Below are positions 46,180 to 57,599 of a stretch of DNA of 64,000 nucleotides, piece after piece. The first letter of the stretch is position 1; every line of letters starts with the position of its first letter. The notes under the pieces were generated by a model, which saw only the letters and a list, made by a program, of their open reading frames with translations, made no database searches and was not told the origin of the DNA. The DNA comes from Chinchilla lanigera (lineage: Eukaryota; Chordata; Mammalia; Rodentia; Chinchillidae): the NCBI RefSeq assembly GCF_000276665.1, contig NW_004955416.1:7011039-7075038 (forward strand), written 5' to 3'. The position numbers were made by a program, and so were the translations under genes.

Positions 46180-46365
46180 ACCGAGCGCTTTCATACCTTC
46201 CCATTTGATCTCCATAAAGACCTGGGGCACAAGAAAAATGGGTATTTTCAATTCTACTTTACAGATGAGAAGCAAAGGCTTGAAAAAGCCAAGAATTTAG
46301 GTAGGTGATTCAAATCCCTGGCTTGTGACTCCAAAGCTATGCCCTCTCCCTACAACATTACAGCG
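46180..46365 (-). repeat. MIR SINE remnant
   Basis: TTTGATCTCCATAAAGACCT, CTTTACAGATGAGAAGCAAA, GACTCCAAAGCTATGCCCTC: reverse MIR in the BMF intron. Confidence 0.6.
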
Positions 46366-46799
46366 TGTTTCCTCGCATTATGAAAGCAGTGGTACCTTTG
46401 CAAAGGGAATGGCCGTGGAACGGCTCCCCTAGCATGTTTAAAGACATTGTTTCCAGGCCATTAACTACTTAGAAAGGATGCTATGGACCATATAGAATAA
46501 ACCTTTCCAAGGCAGAGCTAACTAAAGATCAAACAGAAATAAAGGCAAGACTGGTGTGAAATTAGAACATCAGACCGTGCTCTCAAACCACCCCTCATTT
46601 TCTTTAAAATGCAGAATTGGACACACTCTACTTCACAGGGAGCGCCACGCTCTATAAAGTGAAGTTTTCCCACTCTTCCCTTTCCCTGTCATAGTCTAAA
46701 GCTACCCAGGCCAAGGCTGAGGGACTGGGACATTAAGATAAGAGCAACTTTAGGAAAATTCCACTTGGAAGCAGTTGGGAAGATATTTTTATTCAGTCC

Positions 46800-46980
46800 T
46801 CCGAGCTTTTATCAAGCACCCAACTGAGCTGAAAGAAGGGATACAAAGACCATCCAGGTATAAACCTTATTCTCAGTTATTTTACAGTGTAATGGGGAAG
46901 AAAGCAAGAACACAACAGTAAGTATTTTATGAGGCAGAACAGGCCAGAGCAATAAATGGGAGCTCCATTGTACTCTAGCT
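46800..46980 (+). repeat. L2 LINE fragment
   Basis: TTTTATCAAGCACCCAACTG, GGGATACAAAGACCATCCAG and TACAGTGTAATGGGGAAG match the L2 3' segment. Confidence 0.5.
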
Positions 46981-47014
46981 TTCTGGAATGTGCCTGCTGA
47001 GAAGCAGGTGTGGG

Positions 47015-47180
47015 AGGTGGGAAGATCATGGTTTTAGAGTCAATCAGAAGTATGTGACCCTCAGCTCAGCCACTCACACCATAGTTTAGGCATGTTACCT
47101 GGCTTCTGAGCCCCCATTTCCTATAAAATGGGATCAAGGGGGTCCAGAAGTGCAAGGTGGCTCTGGTGCTTAAATGAGAA
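47015..47180 (+). repeat. MIR SINE remnant
   Basis: GATCATGGTTTTAGAGTCAA, GCTCAGCCACTCACACCATA, CCCCATTTCCTATAAAATGG. Confidence 0.65.
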
Positions 47181-48099
47181 AAATAAACTTCAAGTCCCAG
47201 ACCCTGTGGCAGCACAGAGCAGCTTACCCTTTCCCGGGGAGTACAGGAAAACGTGGCACCCAGCCTACCATACTTAATGCTCCCCTGTACAAGCTCTGCA
47301 CACAGGACCTGCCCTTGGAACACCACTTTCAGAGTACATGCGTGAAGCCTTGGAGAGACACCTGGCTTTTCTCTCTAAGACTGGTCACAGTAGCCAAAAG
47401 CAAATGGGCTCCAAATCCCAGCCTGCCACACTGAGCCAGGGATTCTGACACCCAGGGCAACCCATGGCCCCAGTGGGTCCCAGATTGCTTCTGACCTAGA
47501 CACCCAAGTAGCCAGCAATACTGCAAAATGGAAAAGGAAAAAATACTCTTTGGCAAGAGCTCCCTCAGCCCAGCCAGCAGTGCTAACCGGATGTTGAAGC
47601 CACTATGGTAACACCAATCACTCCTCCAAGAAGGAATAGGCAGTAGGGAGCAGCAAGGCATCCTCTAACCCTGCTGCAGGCACTGGCTCCAACACAGTAC
47701 CCCCTCCCCACACTGGGGGTCACTCTGTGTTTCAGTTGCCCTCTGTCTCAGAATGACTCCATCCAACTGCTGGGCAACTTCTAAAGCTCTCAGGAGGGAA
47801 GAGTAATGTATGCCTTGGCCAGAGAGGAGGGAGGTAGGAAGGGGATACAGGAGCGGCAGGCCTGGTGTGGGTGATAAGGCAATGCAGAAGGAACCACAAG
47901 GCTCTGACTCCAAATTTGGGGTCTTTACAGGTGCTGATTTTGACCTACCTGGGGCAATTTTGCTACACAGGACAAGGCAAACTGGACAAGGGTGAAGGTA
48001 AGCATCCCTTGAGCTGGCTGCTGTTCTGGCCATGGGCCATACCATCTTGGCTGTCAGGCAGGGATCATAAGGCAAACCAGATATTTTTATTTACCTTTC

Positions 48100-48451
48100 T
48101 GTTATGGTTTGTGTCTAGATGTCCCCCAAAAGCCTCATGTGGTCACAGGTGGGGTTTTTTCAGAGGTGGCTGGATCCAGGGCTTGTTACACTGGGACTGA
48201 TTCATGGTGCAACATTAAGACCAAGGATGCTGGGATTAAGGGTGTGAGTGCTACCTGCCCTAAGTAGCCCAGATGAGATATAAGGGATAGAAAGAGCTGT
48301 GGTTGCTTCCTTGTTGCTTTGCTACCATGAACTGTGCAATGTCACCATGCTATGGAGCCATCTACAAACTGTGAGCTAAATAAACCTTTCCTCCTTTAAC
48401 TTTGGGTGTCGGGTATTTTGTTTCAGCAATGAGATAAAAGTAACTATGACA
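48100..48451 (+). mobile_element. MaLR-type solo LTR
   Basis: 352 bases, TGTTATGGTTTGTGTCTAGA to AACTATGACA, with GCTAAATAAACCTTTCCTCC and GGTGTCGGGTATTTTGTTTC. Flanks CTTTC and CCTTC are a 5-bp duplication with one mismatch. Antisense to BMF. No viral genes. Confidence 0.82.
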
Positions 48452-48729
48452 CCTTCTTTATGCCTCCCCCAATCCCCTCTTCCTATTACACCCCTCTCCT
48501 TCCAAAACCCAAAGCCAACTCCCATCCCCATGGCCTGCCTTGGTGGGCAGGGAGGAACAAACTGTCAGGAACTACACGGCCCTTCTGGAAGAAAGAGCAG
48601 TCAGGTGCAGAGTGTGTGGGGAACTCGGCCTCTAGTCTGCCACGCCGATGACTCAGAAGCTAAATATAGCGAGTGATATAAACAGAGCCAGCCACAGAGC
48701 AAACACAGGGCCCCCGAGTCCCAGCACTG

Positions 48730-48744
48730 GCGCACGCGCGCACG

Positions 48745-48782
<38 letters not shown>
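48730..48782. repeat. (CG)(CA)n microsatellite
   Basis: GCGCACGCGCGCACGCATAC then a CA run. Confidence 0.95.
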
Positions 48783-48783
<1 letters not shown>

Positions 48784-49170
48784 CCTCTCCACTGCCCCTC
48801 CTCTAGCCTCACTCTTCCCCTGGCACTGTCCTGGGTGGACCTGCCACTTCTGGGATAGACGCTGGCTCTCTCTAGGGGCACTTCTCACTCGAGGGCAAAC
48901 CTCTGGGGCCTCTGCCCAAGGCTATCCCCTGTAGAACTCAGGTGACCTCATTAACCATGGTCTGAGTCCAGAAAACCATTCACCTACATGGACAGCATCC
49001 TGAGGAGTCAGGAAGCAGTCAGGCCTTTCCTGAACAAAGGATCCAGGCTGCCCAGCAGAGAAACTGCTAGTTAATGAACCATGTACTCCAACTGAGTGCT
49101 TCAAGAACTGCAAAGCCCAGCCTACGAGAAATCCCAAACTCATCCTCTAACATATTTCCAAAGGTGGCCA

Positions 49171-49275
49171 AATGTGTTGTTGTTGTTGTTGTTGTCTGCA
49201 GTGCTAGTGATCAAACCCAGGGCCTCACACATGCTAAGCAAGTTCTCTACCACTGAGCTACATCTTCACCCCCAT
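49171..49275 (-). repeat. ID SINE with (GTT)n tail
   Basis: GTTGTTGTTG run, then GTGCTAGTGATCAAACCCAG and CTCTACCACTGAGCTACATC: reverse ID unit. Confidence 0.85.
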
Positions 49276-49299
49276 AGTTTCTTGTATTATACTTCTCTA

Positions 49300-49470
49300 A
49301 ATCCTTTCATGGCAACTCTGCAACAGAGGAAACAGAGGCTCAAGAGGGTTAAGTGAACAAAGACCATGTAACAAAGACCACGTAAGTGGCAGAGCTGGGA
49401 TTTTAGTCCAGATCTGCCAAAAGTCCAGGATCTTTCCTGTAATACCACAACTAGAGTTTCAACTGAGTGA
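49300..49470 (-). repeat. MIR remnant with internal duplication
   Basis: CAACAGAGGAAACAGAGGCT and AGTGGCAGAGCTGGGATTTT are reverse MIR. A local tandem copy of AACAAAGACCAYGTAA lies inside near 49356-49386. Confidence 0.65.
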
Positions 49471-50639
49471 CTGAAATTTTTCTTAGATTTCATTTTCCAA
49501 AAAGTCTAATTACTATTCAGGGAATTTCCAAATCTGACTTTTCTGAATGGAGCCACTCCTGGTCCAAGTAAAGGAGCCATTTCTAATATGAAGAATTTCA
49601 ATCCTCCTGTAGCTTTAGACTCACTCAATGGCCTGCCGCAGCCACTGCTTTGAGAATCTTTAGCTTCATAACATCACCCAGACTCTCCACAAATTTCAAG
49701 ATGGGCCAATGTGACGTGAGGCTTTTCCAAGGTGGAGGGAACCAGTTCCTCCCTTTCTTCCCTAGGCACCTGCTGAAGAAGACCCTGGCATGGGGAATGC
49801 GAAGTAGCTGAGGCTCAGACTTTCCAGCCAGGGCAGCCTGTGAGCTCAGAAACTGAACAGACAAGGGAACACTAGGACGCCACCCTTACAGAACCCAAAT
49901 CAGAGTACATCACTGTCAGCGGATCAGGGATCCCAGTGCAGCCTTTATCTAAGAGGAGTAACAAGGGAAACCTTCCCACCTGACTCAGTCGGGGGTAGAG
50001 CATGTGGCAAGATTTGGAAGAGTTTTATCTCCACCCACTTGGCCTCCAACTCTCTCACTGGTTCAGAAACCCAAAGAGCTAATGGTGAGCATTGGTTGAC
50101 TAATCTTCTGCCTCTGTTCTCTCCTGTGGATCCACAGAAGCCACTCAGAACCAAGCACTTGGGTAACCAGGTTAGCCTTCCACCTAGCTGCGCTCTTGAG
50201 GAAACACGCAGAGATGGCACGTGGCCTGCATACTGTGACACCCAGGGGATTCTGGAACCTGTTGCATGCTGCTCCCCTCCCTCCGTTTCATACCTCCAAG
50301 AGAGGTTTCCCTGGCACAAGAAAAAACAATAACTAGGTCTATAACAAGAGACAGAAGGGGGAGCTCACAATTCTTACAAGACTGAAGGCCAGTTTCCACT
50401 GTCTGGACATGGTTCCAGATTTAGGAAGGAAGGAGTCAGGCCTCCCCAAACTCCTTAGACCTCTGGGGCTGCATTTAAAGAGGGTCTTTAAATGCAACCC
50501 ACAATGATGGGAAACAATTATTACTCCCTGAGGACGAAAGGAGAAGGTCGAGGTCCGCAGCTGAGCAGACCTGATACTGGTTTCTGTGGATAGGGCAGGT
50601 GGAAGAGTACCTCAGTCTGTCAGCCTGTGAAAATGGCAG

Positions 50640-50716
50640 GGGTCTGGAGCGTAGTTCAGTGGTAGAGTGCTTGCCTAGCATGTGTGAGGTCCTCAGTTCA
50701 ATCCCCACTACCACAA

Positions 50717-50748
<32 letters not shown>

Positions 50749-50760
50749 GGAGGAAAAGGG
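50640..50760 (+). repeat. ID SINE with (GA)n tail
   Basis: GGTCTGGAGCGTAGTTCAGT, GTGTGAGGTCCTCAGTTCAA, CCCCACTACCAC then GA repeats. Confidence 0.9.
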
Positions 50761-50891
50761 AAAGGGGAAAGAAAATAAAAATGTCAGAGTGACAATACTC
50801 TCTAAATATGAAATATTAGACCATAGTTTATGTAAGGGTCAAATTCACAAAGTGACTCCCTTTTTAAAGCCAGATTTAAAAGGTCCAGGAG

Positions 50892-50988
50892 GGGGCTGGG
50901 GATTTAGCTCAGTGGCACAGCACCTGCCTGGCAAGCGCAAGGTCGTGAGTTCAATTCCCGGTACTGGAAAAAAACCAAAAAATAAAAA
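50892..50988 (+). repeat. Young ID SINE with target duplication
   Basis: GGGGCTGGGGATTTAGCTCA, GTTCAATTCCCGGTACTGG, A-rich tail. Perfect 15-bp duplication TAAAAGGTCCAGGAG at 50877-50891 and 50989-51003. Lies in the last BMF intron, antisense. Confidence 0.95.
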
Positions 50989-52379
50989 TAAAAGGTCCAG
51001 GAGTGCTAGTGTTCTGTCTATCACCCTGGCCCTTTGTGGGGAAGAGAGGGTTAAAAGCTGGAGGACCAGGAATAATTCTTCAAGGAGAGGACAAAAGGCT
51101 TGCCTCTTTGTAAGGGAAAACCTGACGAAACCAACTTTTTGGCCTAGAAAGGCCTTAACTGGTCAGCTTCCTGTCCCTGCAAAGTAGGAGAGTAGATGGC
51201 TGCCAGGAGGACAGGGGCACAGAAACTTGGGCTCCAATGTGGAACAAAGTGCAGGGCAGGGAAGACTCGTACTTCTCCACCAGTTTTACCTCTCCCCAGC
51301 TTGAGTGGTCCTGGCTGAGACCAATCTGGAACTGGCCTTTTTCTTCAAGTAGGCAGCCCTGCACTGGAAGAAATAATACCAGTCGGCAAAAAGCGGGTCA
51401 GACCTCAGGATAAGGGCTTCCTTCTCCTTTAACAGGGTGCAGCTGGGCAAAGGAGGCCTCCCAGCCTGCTCCAAGCTGATCAGGGCTCTCCTTGGATGGG
51501 GAACATTCTGGGAAACAACTGTTGAGCCAGGTCAGACTATTGTGAATAAAGAAAGCTGTCTTCCAGATGTCCTGTAGATGAAGCTAGGAACCAGCAGCTT
51601 CTGTATCCTCCCCCCGCTTTGCCATCACCAGGCCCAGAAGCTAAGATGGGCTCACGCATGAGCCTGTACAATCAGGGCAGAGTGAATGAGTAGGAAGCAG
51701 GCCAGGAGACTGAAAGCAAAAATCAGAGGGAACCACAACATGGACCAAAGGGAAACTCAAGTTTCCACACAACAATCGAAGAGAACAGGGACCAAACTGG
51801 GACCAGAGCAGGTAGCTAGGATGCCTTATAACCTGAGCTCAGGGCCACTCTCCCTTCCTGATCACGAAGAGCTGGACAAGCTGGCCAGAACCAGATCTAG
51901 CCCCAAGTCTCCCTCAGAATCCCCTGGCTGAAGGTACAACATGTAACCCCCAACGGCCTGTTCTCAAGAATCCCAGAGTCAATCTCCATCCTAACCCCAA
52001 TCCTCCTCCTTCTGGTGCTGGCAATAATGTGATCTAAGACTCAAACTGACTACTACCAATAAGTCTCTTCTGGTCACCTGAAGTTATTTATCTAATCTCA
52101 GAGCCTACAGAATCATGTTAGTTATTTATTTCCTTGACTTCCAGACAGGCAAGCAAACAAGCAGGCAAACACGCAGACAGAGAGACAGGACACACACACA
52201 CAGCGCACCCGGACAAGGACATAGTCCCAGGGGTAGGGAATGTGTTCCCTGCCAGGTGGCATGGCTTTGCCTCAGCAGTGGCTGTAGCAGCACAATCCAG
52301 CCTCAAGTTTCTCTCCCCACCTTGGCAGCCATCCAGAAAGCACACCAGGTGAGGAAGGGTTAAGTGCCTGAGGCCAGGC

Positions 52380-52640
52380 TCAGACAGTGGCTGCTGTGGA
52401 GCAGGGCAGCTTCCAGCCCATGGCACCAAGGGCTCCTCCAGCACGAGCCTGCCAGCCGCCGCCTTTGTTGATGGCCTCTGCCACATGCTCGGCTGACACG
52501 CGATGCTCCGCCCTGGCGGGGCTGGTGCCAGGCTGCCGTCCAAGCACCCGGCAGAGCGCCTGGCTGGCCGCCGGTCTGGGGAGACTCTGAGGTGCGCTCA
52601 CTCAGAGTCCCAGGCCTGCGGCCGGGGTTCCCAGACAGAC
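52380..52640. other. GC-rich block in BMF intron
   Basis: Repeat-free, CpG-containing sequence about 0.5-0.75 kb 3' of the BH3 exon on the gene strand. Could be a conserved intronic regulatory block or an alternative exon. No evidence separates these. Confidence 0.3.
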
Positions 52641-53124
52641 AGTGAGGAGTGGCTCCCCAGCTGGAAAGTGTCAGGTTTCAACCGGTTCCACCACTTTCCC
52701 CCACTCAGGCCCCATCCCCTGGCCTGATTACCCCTTCCCCGCTGCACCTCTTTAGGCTCCCGCAACTGCCCGCTTCACTGCAGCGCCCTGGAAATCTTCC
52801 CTTCGGTCCGCAGAGACAAGCCCCCAATCCTGGCCTGGAAAACAAAGTCTGCCAAGCCGAACTGCAGAAAGCCACCCGGCTCAAAAGGAAGGATTGCAGT
52901 GGCTCTGGCTCTTATTGGGCAGGAGCAGAGGTTAGGCAGATAACCAAATTGGAGCTCAGAGAGGAGTGCAAGAGTGCTCATCCAGTCGGGCCCGTGGGAT
53001 TCACAGGAATGATAAAAGCCAAGGCCACAATCACCTGGCAGGGACCAGCTGCTGAGGAGGACAGAGGCAGGCCTTGGCCCCCAGCCCCAGCAGACGTAGC
53101 CCCCATTCCAGCCCTCAGGCCTAC

Positions 53125-53285
53125 TTGTTGCATGTGAAGCCGGTGGAACTGGTCTGCAATGCACCGAAGCTTCCGGGCGATCTGTACCTCTGCGCGATGT
53201 TGCCACTGACCTTCCGGGGGCTGCTCCTCAAGGGGCAAGCCTGCAGGGAAACTGGCAGGGAGAGGAAGCCGATAGCCAGCATTGC
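53125..53285 (-). CDS. BMF: BMF coding exon 2 (BH3 domain)
   Basis: 161 bases completing codon 98 (Gly) and encoding residues 99-151, starting NAGYRLPLPASFPAG. The acceptor is CTCTCTTTGCAG and the donor CAACAA|GTAGG. The BH3 helix lies at about residues 129-148. The four hydrophobic anchor positions are Ile133, Leu137, Ile140 and Phe144, with the family-typical Ala141-Asp142 pair in place of Gly-Asp. Residue 138 is Arg (codon CGG), where I recall Gln in human BMF; one A-to-G change would explain it, and the position is not one of the hydrophobic anchors. This segment binds the groove of anti-apoptotic BCL2 proteins and is essential for killing in the family. The exon is intact. Confidence 0.95.
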
Positions 53286-53485
53286 CTGCAAAGAGAGAAG
53301 ACCCACATCTCAGTCTGCTCCACCCCTGCCCCACCCTCTCCCTGTCTGCCCTTCTGACGGTGACCTGGGCCTGAGGGTAGATATCAGGATGGGGAGGAAG
53401 AGAAAGCAGCCTTCCTTCATCAGGGCACTCTGCCAAGCTTGGACAGTCTACCCTGCCTGCTGCCCAAGCGTAAAAAAAAAGCTGA

Positions 53486-53597
53486 TGAAGGGACTTGGGG
53501 TGTGGTTCAGTGGCTGCTAGTATGTGCAAGGCCCTGGGTTCAATCTCCCGCTCAAGTGCAGCAGCGCGGGCGCGCGCGGGCGCGCGCGCTCCCGCGC

Positions 53598-53644
<47 letters not shown>
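53486..53644 (+). repeat. ID SINE plus (CG)n(CA)n
   Basis: ACTTGGGGTGTGGTTCAGTG and GGCCCTGGGTTCAATCTCCC, then GCGCGGGCGCGCGC and a CA run from 53563 to 53644. Lies just 5' of the BH3 exon on the gene strand. Confidence 0.87.
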
Positions 53645-53645
<1 letters not shown>

Positions 53646-54952
53646 GTTGCTGTCAGGAGAAGAAAGGAGGAGCCCCAGCCCTCTCTTCACTCTTTACTGT
53701 GTTCCAGTCACTGTCAGTGCCATGGCACAGGGCAGGGTGGTAATGTGTGCAAGAGAGCGTCCTTATTTATCAAGCCACACTTGCTCACAGTTTATTATTA
53801 ATGTAGCAGCAGGTTGCAGCTCTTCCCTGGAAAACCACAGGTAGCAAGCAGCCCTAGAGAGTTCCTGGGGTGAGCAAAGCAGGACACAGAGAAAAACAAA
53901 ACACGGAGCATCTTCACTCTTGTAGTGCAGCAGAGAGAAAGATGGGCTCAACACCCGAAGCTCTAGCAGCGGCACAAAAGCGACAGGAAACTCCTGAGGC
54001 CCAAAGAGCAGGCCGTTCCTCTCTGGAGGTCCCCCCAAACCAGCAGGGTGCTCGCCAAGTGCTGGTGCCGGCGTGGCCGCTAGGGGCACTAGCCCGCCAG
54101 CCTCCTCACTCCTTTTCTCCCTTTCCAGGCCGCCAGCCTTGTCCAACTTCTCAGTCTCCCTTCAGAATTCACTTCACCAGCAGCGTCCCGTGGAGCAGTT
54201 CTCTCAGGCAACAGTGTGGCCCACTCCCTTTGGCATATCCCACTCTGCTTAGGCAGATACTGCAGGGTCACCTTGAACCCACACCCTTCCTCCTCCAGCC
54301 AGTATGCTAAAAAAGAAAACAGCAAGTGGCCAGCCCTGCCCTTTTGCCAAAGGAGGGCATATGTCTTATAAAACAAACCACTTATGCCCACAAATGAAGG
54401 GGTCTTATCTGATTGAGAGTTACAAAGAGCCTCTCTTCTGGCACTGGGCCTAGGCAGGCCCAGCCTCTTTCTCCATTTCCCCTTCCAAGCACAGAAAGTC
54501 CCAAGTGACAACTGGGGTCATCTTCTGCCTTCAGGAACCCTCCAGACCCAAACTGGCTGGGTTTTCCCCACTGAGTGTCAACAGCGAGTCACAGATCTCC
54601 CAGCCTTCTCTAGGGTAACCTTAGCCACTTGAGGAGAGGCAAGTCACTACCAGGACTCAAAAGACTGAGCCACTCCCGGGCACAGGATGTCAAAGGAGAC
54701 ACCCTGAGCCCCAGGACCCCTCCAGGAATGGACAACGGAACAGAAAGCAAAGCAAAGCAATGTATCTTGTGTGTGGCTCAGCACAGGTGACACGCAGTAA
54801 CAAGCAGAGACACAAAAGGCAGAAAGATGAGGGATCGATGGCCCCTGCTGCTTATTTTGAGAAGGAAATAGCGGAGGACAGGTTTGGGGAGGGAGAATCC
54901 CCACTCTTCCCCCAACCTCTACAGGAAGGGTCCTAAGGCTAAGAGCACTCAC

Positions 54953-55249
54953 CATAAAAGAGTCGCTGGGGTTCCTCAGTCACCCCACAAGGCAGCATGA
55001 CACCCTGGCTTGGAGAGGATGGGCTGAGGGTCTGAGTGGCCTTGTCTTCCTGGCTGGTGGGGCGAAGCCCAGGGCCACAGCAGTGGGTGAGAGGGAAGAG
55101 GTGCAGCCGACCAAGGGGACAATCCAGCTGGCTCTGGGCAAACAGATCAGCAGAGAGCAGGCTCCCGGGCTGGGTCCCCGGCTCCCCATCCTCAGGTTGG
55201 AATACATCATCTTCCAGCTCCTCCACACACTGAGGTGGCTCCATCTCCC
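54953..55249 (-). CDS. BMF: BMF coding exon 1 (start codon, dynein-light-chain motif)
   Basis: BMF is a BH3-only Bcl-2-family protein. Known for the family: it is held on the actin/myosin V cytoskeleton through dynein light chain DYNLL2 and, when released, binds BCL2, BCLXL and MCL1 to trigger mitochondrial apoptosis. This exon has five 5'-UTR bases (GGGAG), the ATG at 55244-55242 and 292 coding bases, ending one base into codon 98 before a GTGAGT donor. The protein starts MEPPQCVEELEDDVF, as in mammalian BMF. The DYNLL-binding motif DKATQTL is at residues 67-73. Ser74 and Ser77, each followed by Pro, match the reported JNK and ERK phosphorylation sites. The acceptor at 55251-55250 (CTAACAG) has a weak pyrimidine tract. 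The start was chosen by match to the family. Confidence 0.95.
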
Positions 55250-57180
55250 CTGTTAGGGACCAACGCAGGCATCTGGGATGCTGCCCATCCAGGCCACACC
55301 CAGAAGTCCTCTCTCTCTTCTTTCTTTCCCTTATCTGAGGGAGCTGAACTAGGCGCTGATGGGATGAGTGATGCCCAGTCCCTACATTCAGACTGCCTCC
55401 ATGTCAAGGGCCTCTCCAAACTCTTCCTGGGGCCTGTCAGAGTCACCCTTCCCCTGACCTCTTCTGACCTAAGCAGCTCACAAGGTTTGAGTCTGAGGGT
55501 TGTGAGCAACAGCAGGTGCTACCAGCACACAAGGTATCTAGGAAAACAGACACAAGTCTAGCCTCTGTAAGTGGCTATGGGAGCCAGAAAGGGACAATGA
55601 CTGGCCATATAAACAATGCTCAACATACACAAACACACACATACACACACAGCCAACCACCAAAGGAGCAGTCTCCAAGCTCTCATCTCAGTCACAGCTA
55701 AGCTCTAAGCTCAGCAGCAAAAACAAACCAGCAGTAATTCTGGGCCAACTAGGTTCCCTCCAAACCTGCTAAGCCCCGCCCTACCACCATGCGCGCGGTC
55801 TCCACCCCCTGCTTGCACAACACAACAAACAGCTCTGAGTGTAGTTAGAGTGTGTCCTGGGAGAGGGGATAAAGACCCAAGTTAGTCACTGCAGCCGCCT
55901 CCTCAGTACTCCTCTAGCACAGCAGAGCTATCTACCCACAAGTTGGCCTTGGGGTAGGTCCAGCCTTTGGCAAACGTGTCCAGCTTCCCCCCCACAACCC
56001 GGCCCCGTTCAGTCTGTTCACTAGTCTCCAATCTTCCTCACCCCCCAGCCTCCTGTTCCTGCCAGGGCTGACCTGAGATTGCTGCACTGTGCCTCACAGA
56101 AGGAAGTGAAATTCAGTCCTCTCTCTGACCTCATTCACTGCCTGTACCACTCAGGTTGTTGATTTGAGCTTCTTGGTAATACAGAAGTTCCTCTTGCTCC
56201 ACGTGATGGCTCTTGGAAGTCTGCTCTCTGAGACATCCAGCCCCACCCCACCTCCACACCTCCTCTTAAGACCCTGGGGGCAACTAGAAGCTGCAACCAC
56301 CTGAATGGTTAAGGAAATGGCCAAAGCTTATCCCTATCAGACTCAATTCGCTATTTCCAAGAGTTCTATCCCCCAGCATGATGCCTTTGAAGCACAAGCC
56401 AAGTGGTCTGTAGGGTAGGATTCTCAGTCAAATTCACAAGCCCTGCCTTTCCCAAATGCAAGTTCTCTGAAGCTTGCTCCAAGCTTCCCTCCACCCCATC
56501 CAGTCCCTTGCTACCTATAGTCCTGTCTCCGCCCTCTTCCCAGGAGAGTGAGGCCTGATAGGATGACAAAGCAGACTTCTCTGGATAGTGTTTCCCAGTG
56601 TGTGGGGGAGTGCTTATCAGCAACAGGAAACAAAGTGCTTCCCTGAGAGGACCAAGTGCTGTCACCTGGCAGGGCCTCCCCTTCTGCCCTTCAGCCTCCT
56701 CTGCCGGCTGGCAAACCCAACATAAGAAGGGGCGCTCCACAGCCAATCAAAAGAGGAGTCATTGTATTGGTGTTTTTTTGAAGCTTATCACCTCCCCTCC
56801 CCCTCCCAGCAGAGCCCCAAAGTCCAGCTCTTCCCTGGACTGGACAGTGGGGGAGGTGTAGCCAGAAGGCGTGGCTCTGCAAGCTCCGGGGACCCCCTGC
56901 CACTCTCCACAGGAACTGCAGGTGGCTCTCTGGCTGCTGGGAGCGTCGGGAGGGGTGCTGACACGATCAAGTAAAGGGACCCTCTCCTCCCTCTTCCCGG
57001 GGCTGAAGTAGTGATGCCACACTGGCAGGAGGAGGGCACTTCCTGAGGACACTGCCAGGGAATGCTTTATTCCTACCAAGGGAACTAAAGCGCGTAGGAA
57101 CCAACCCAGAGCCGAAGAGATCGAACTAGGATGCTGAACTTAGACTCCTCCTCCTCTTAGGAGAAGGCAGTGGTTAAAAT
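55250..57180. other. BMF 5' intron, mostly unique
   Basis: No interspersed repeat recognised. Any extra non-coding BMF exon would lie here, but none can be picked by sequence alone. Confidence 0.4.
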
Positions 57181-57186
57181 CTCGGG

Positions 57187-57191
57187 GCGCG

Positions 57192-57236
<45 letters not shown>

Positions 57237-57250
57237 ACACACACACACGC
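57187..57250. repeat. (GC)n(AC)n alternating tract
   Basis: GCGCGCGCGCGC then about 25 AC units, in the BMF 5' intron about 500 bases from the donor. Alternating purine-pyrimidine throughout. Confidence 0.97.
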
Positions 57251-57599
57251 AGACCTGGGTGACTCCAGGAGAGAGAATCGGCCTCCGAGTCGTGGTGCCA
57301 GGGCTCTGCGCCAGGGTCCAGCGTGACGAGCACTCGGGGGCTGGGCGCCCAGACTCGGTGGGGAAGGAGGGGAAAGCCCAGCTGTTAAGGAGAGGGGTTT
57401 TCAGACTCCGCAGGGAGGCTGAACGCCCCAAATTCCCCGCCCTACCCCAAAGTCAGACCTAGAGGCCAGGCCATCTCAGACGCCCAGGTCTGTCCGGCAG
57501 TGCGCCCCAGGATCCCTGCCCACAGGGACACCATTCCTTCGGGCTCCAAACGCTACCCACTCCTGGAATAGCGCGCCCAGATAAGGGTTCTGCATCCCG

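Noticed and set aside
52978..53643. 221-codon minus-strand frame covering the BH3 exon
   Set aside because: Only 53285-53125 is coding. The rest translates a CA/CG microsatellite, an ID SINE and intron on either side of the exon splice sites.
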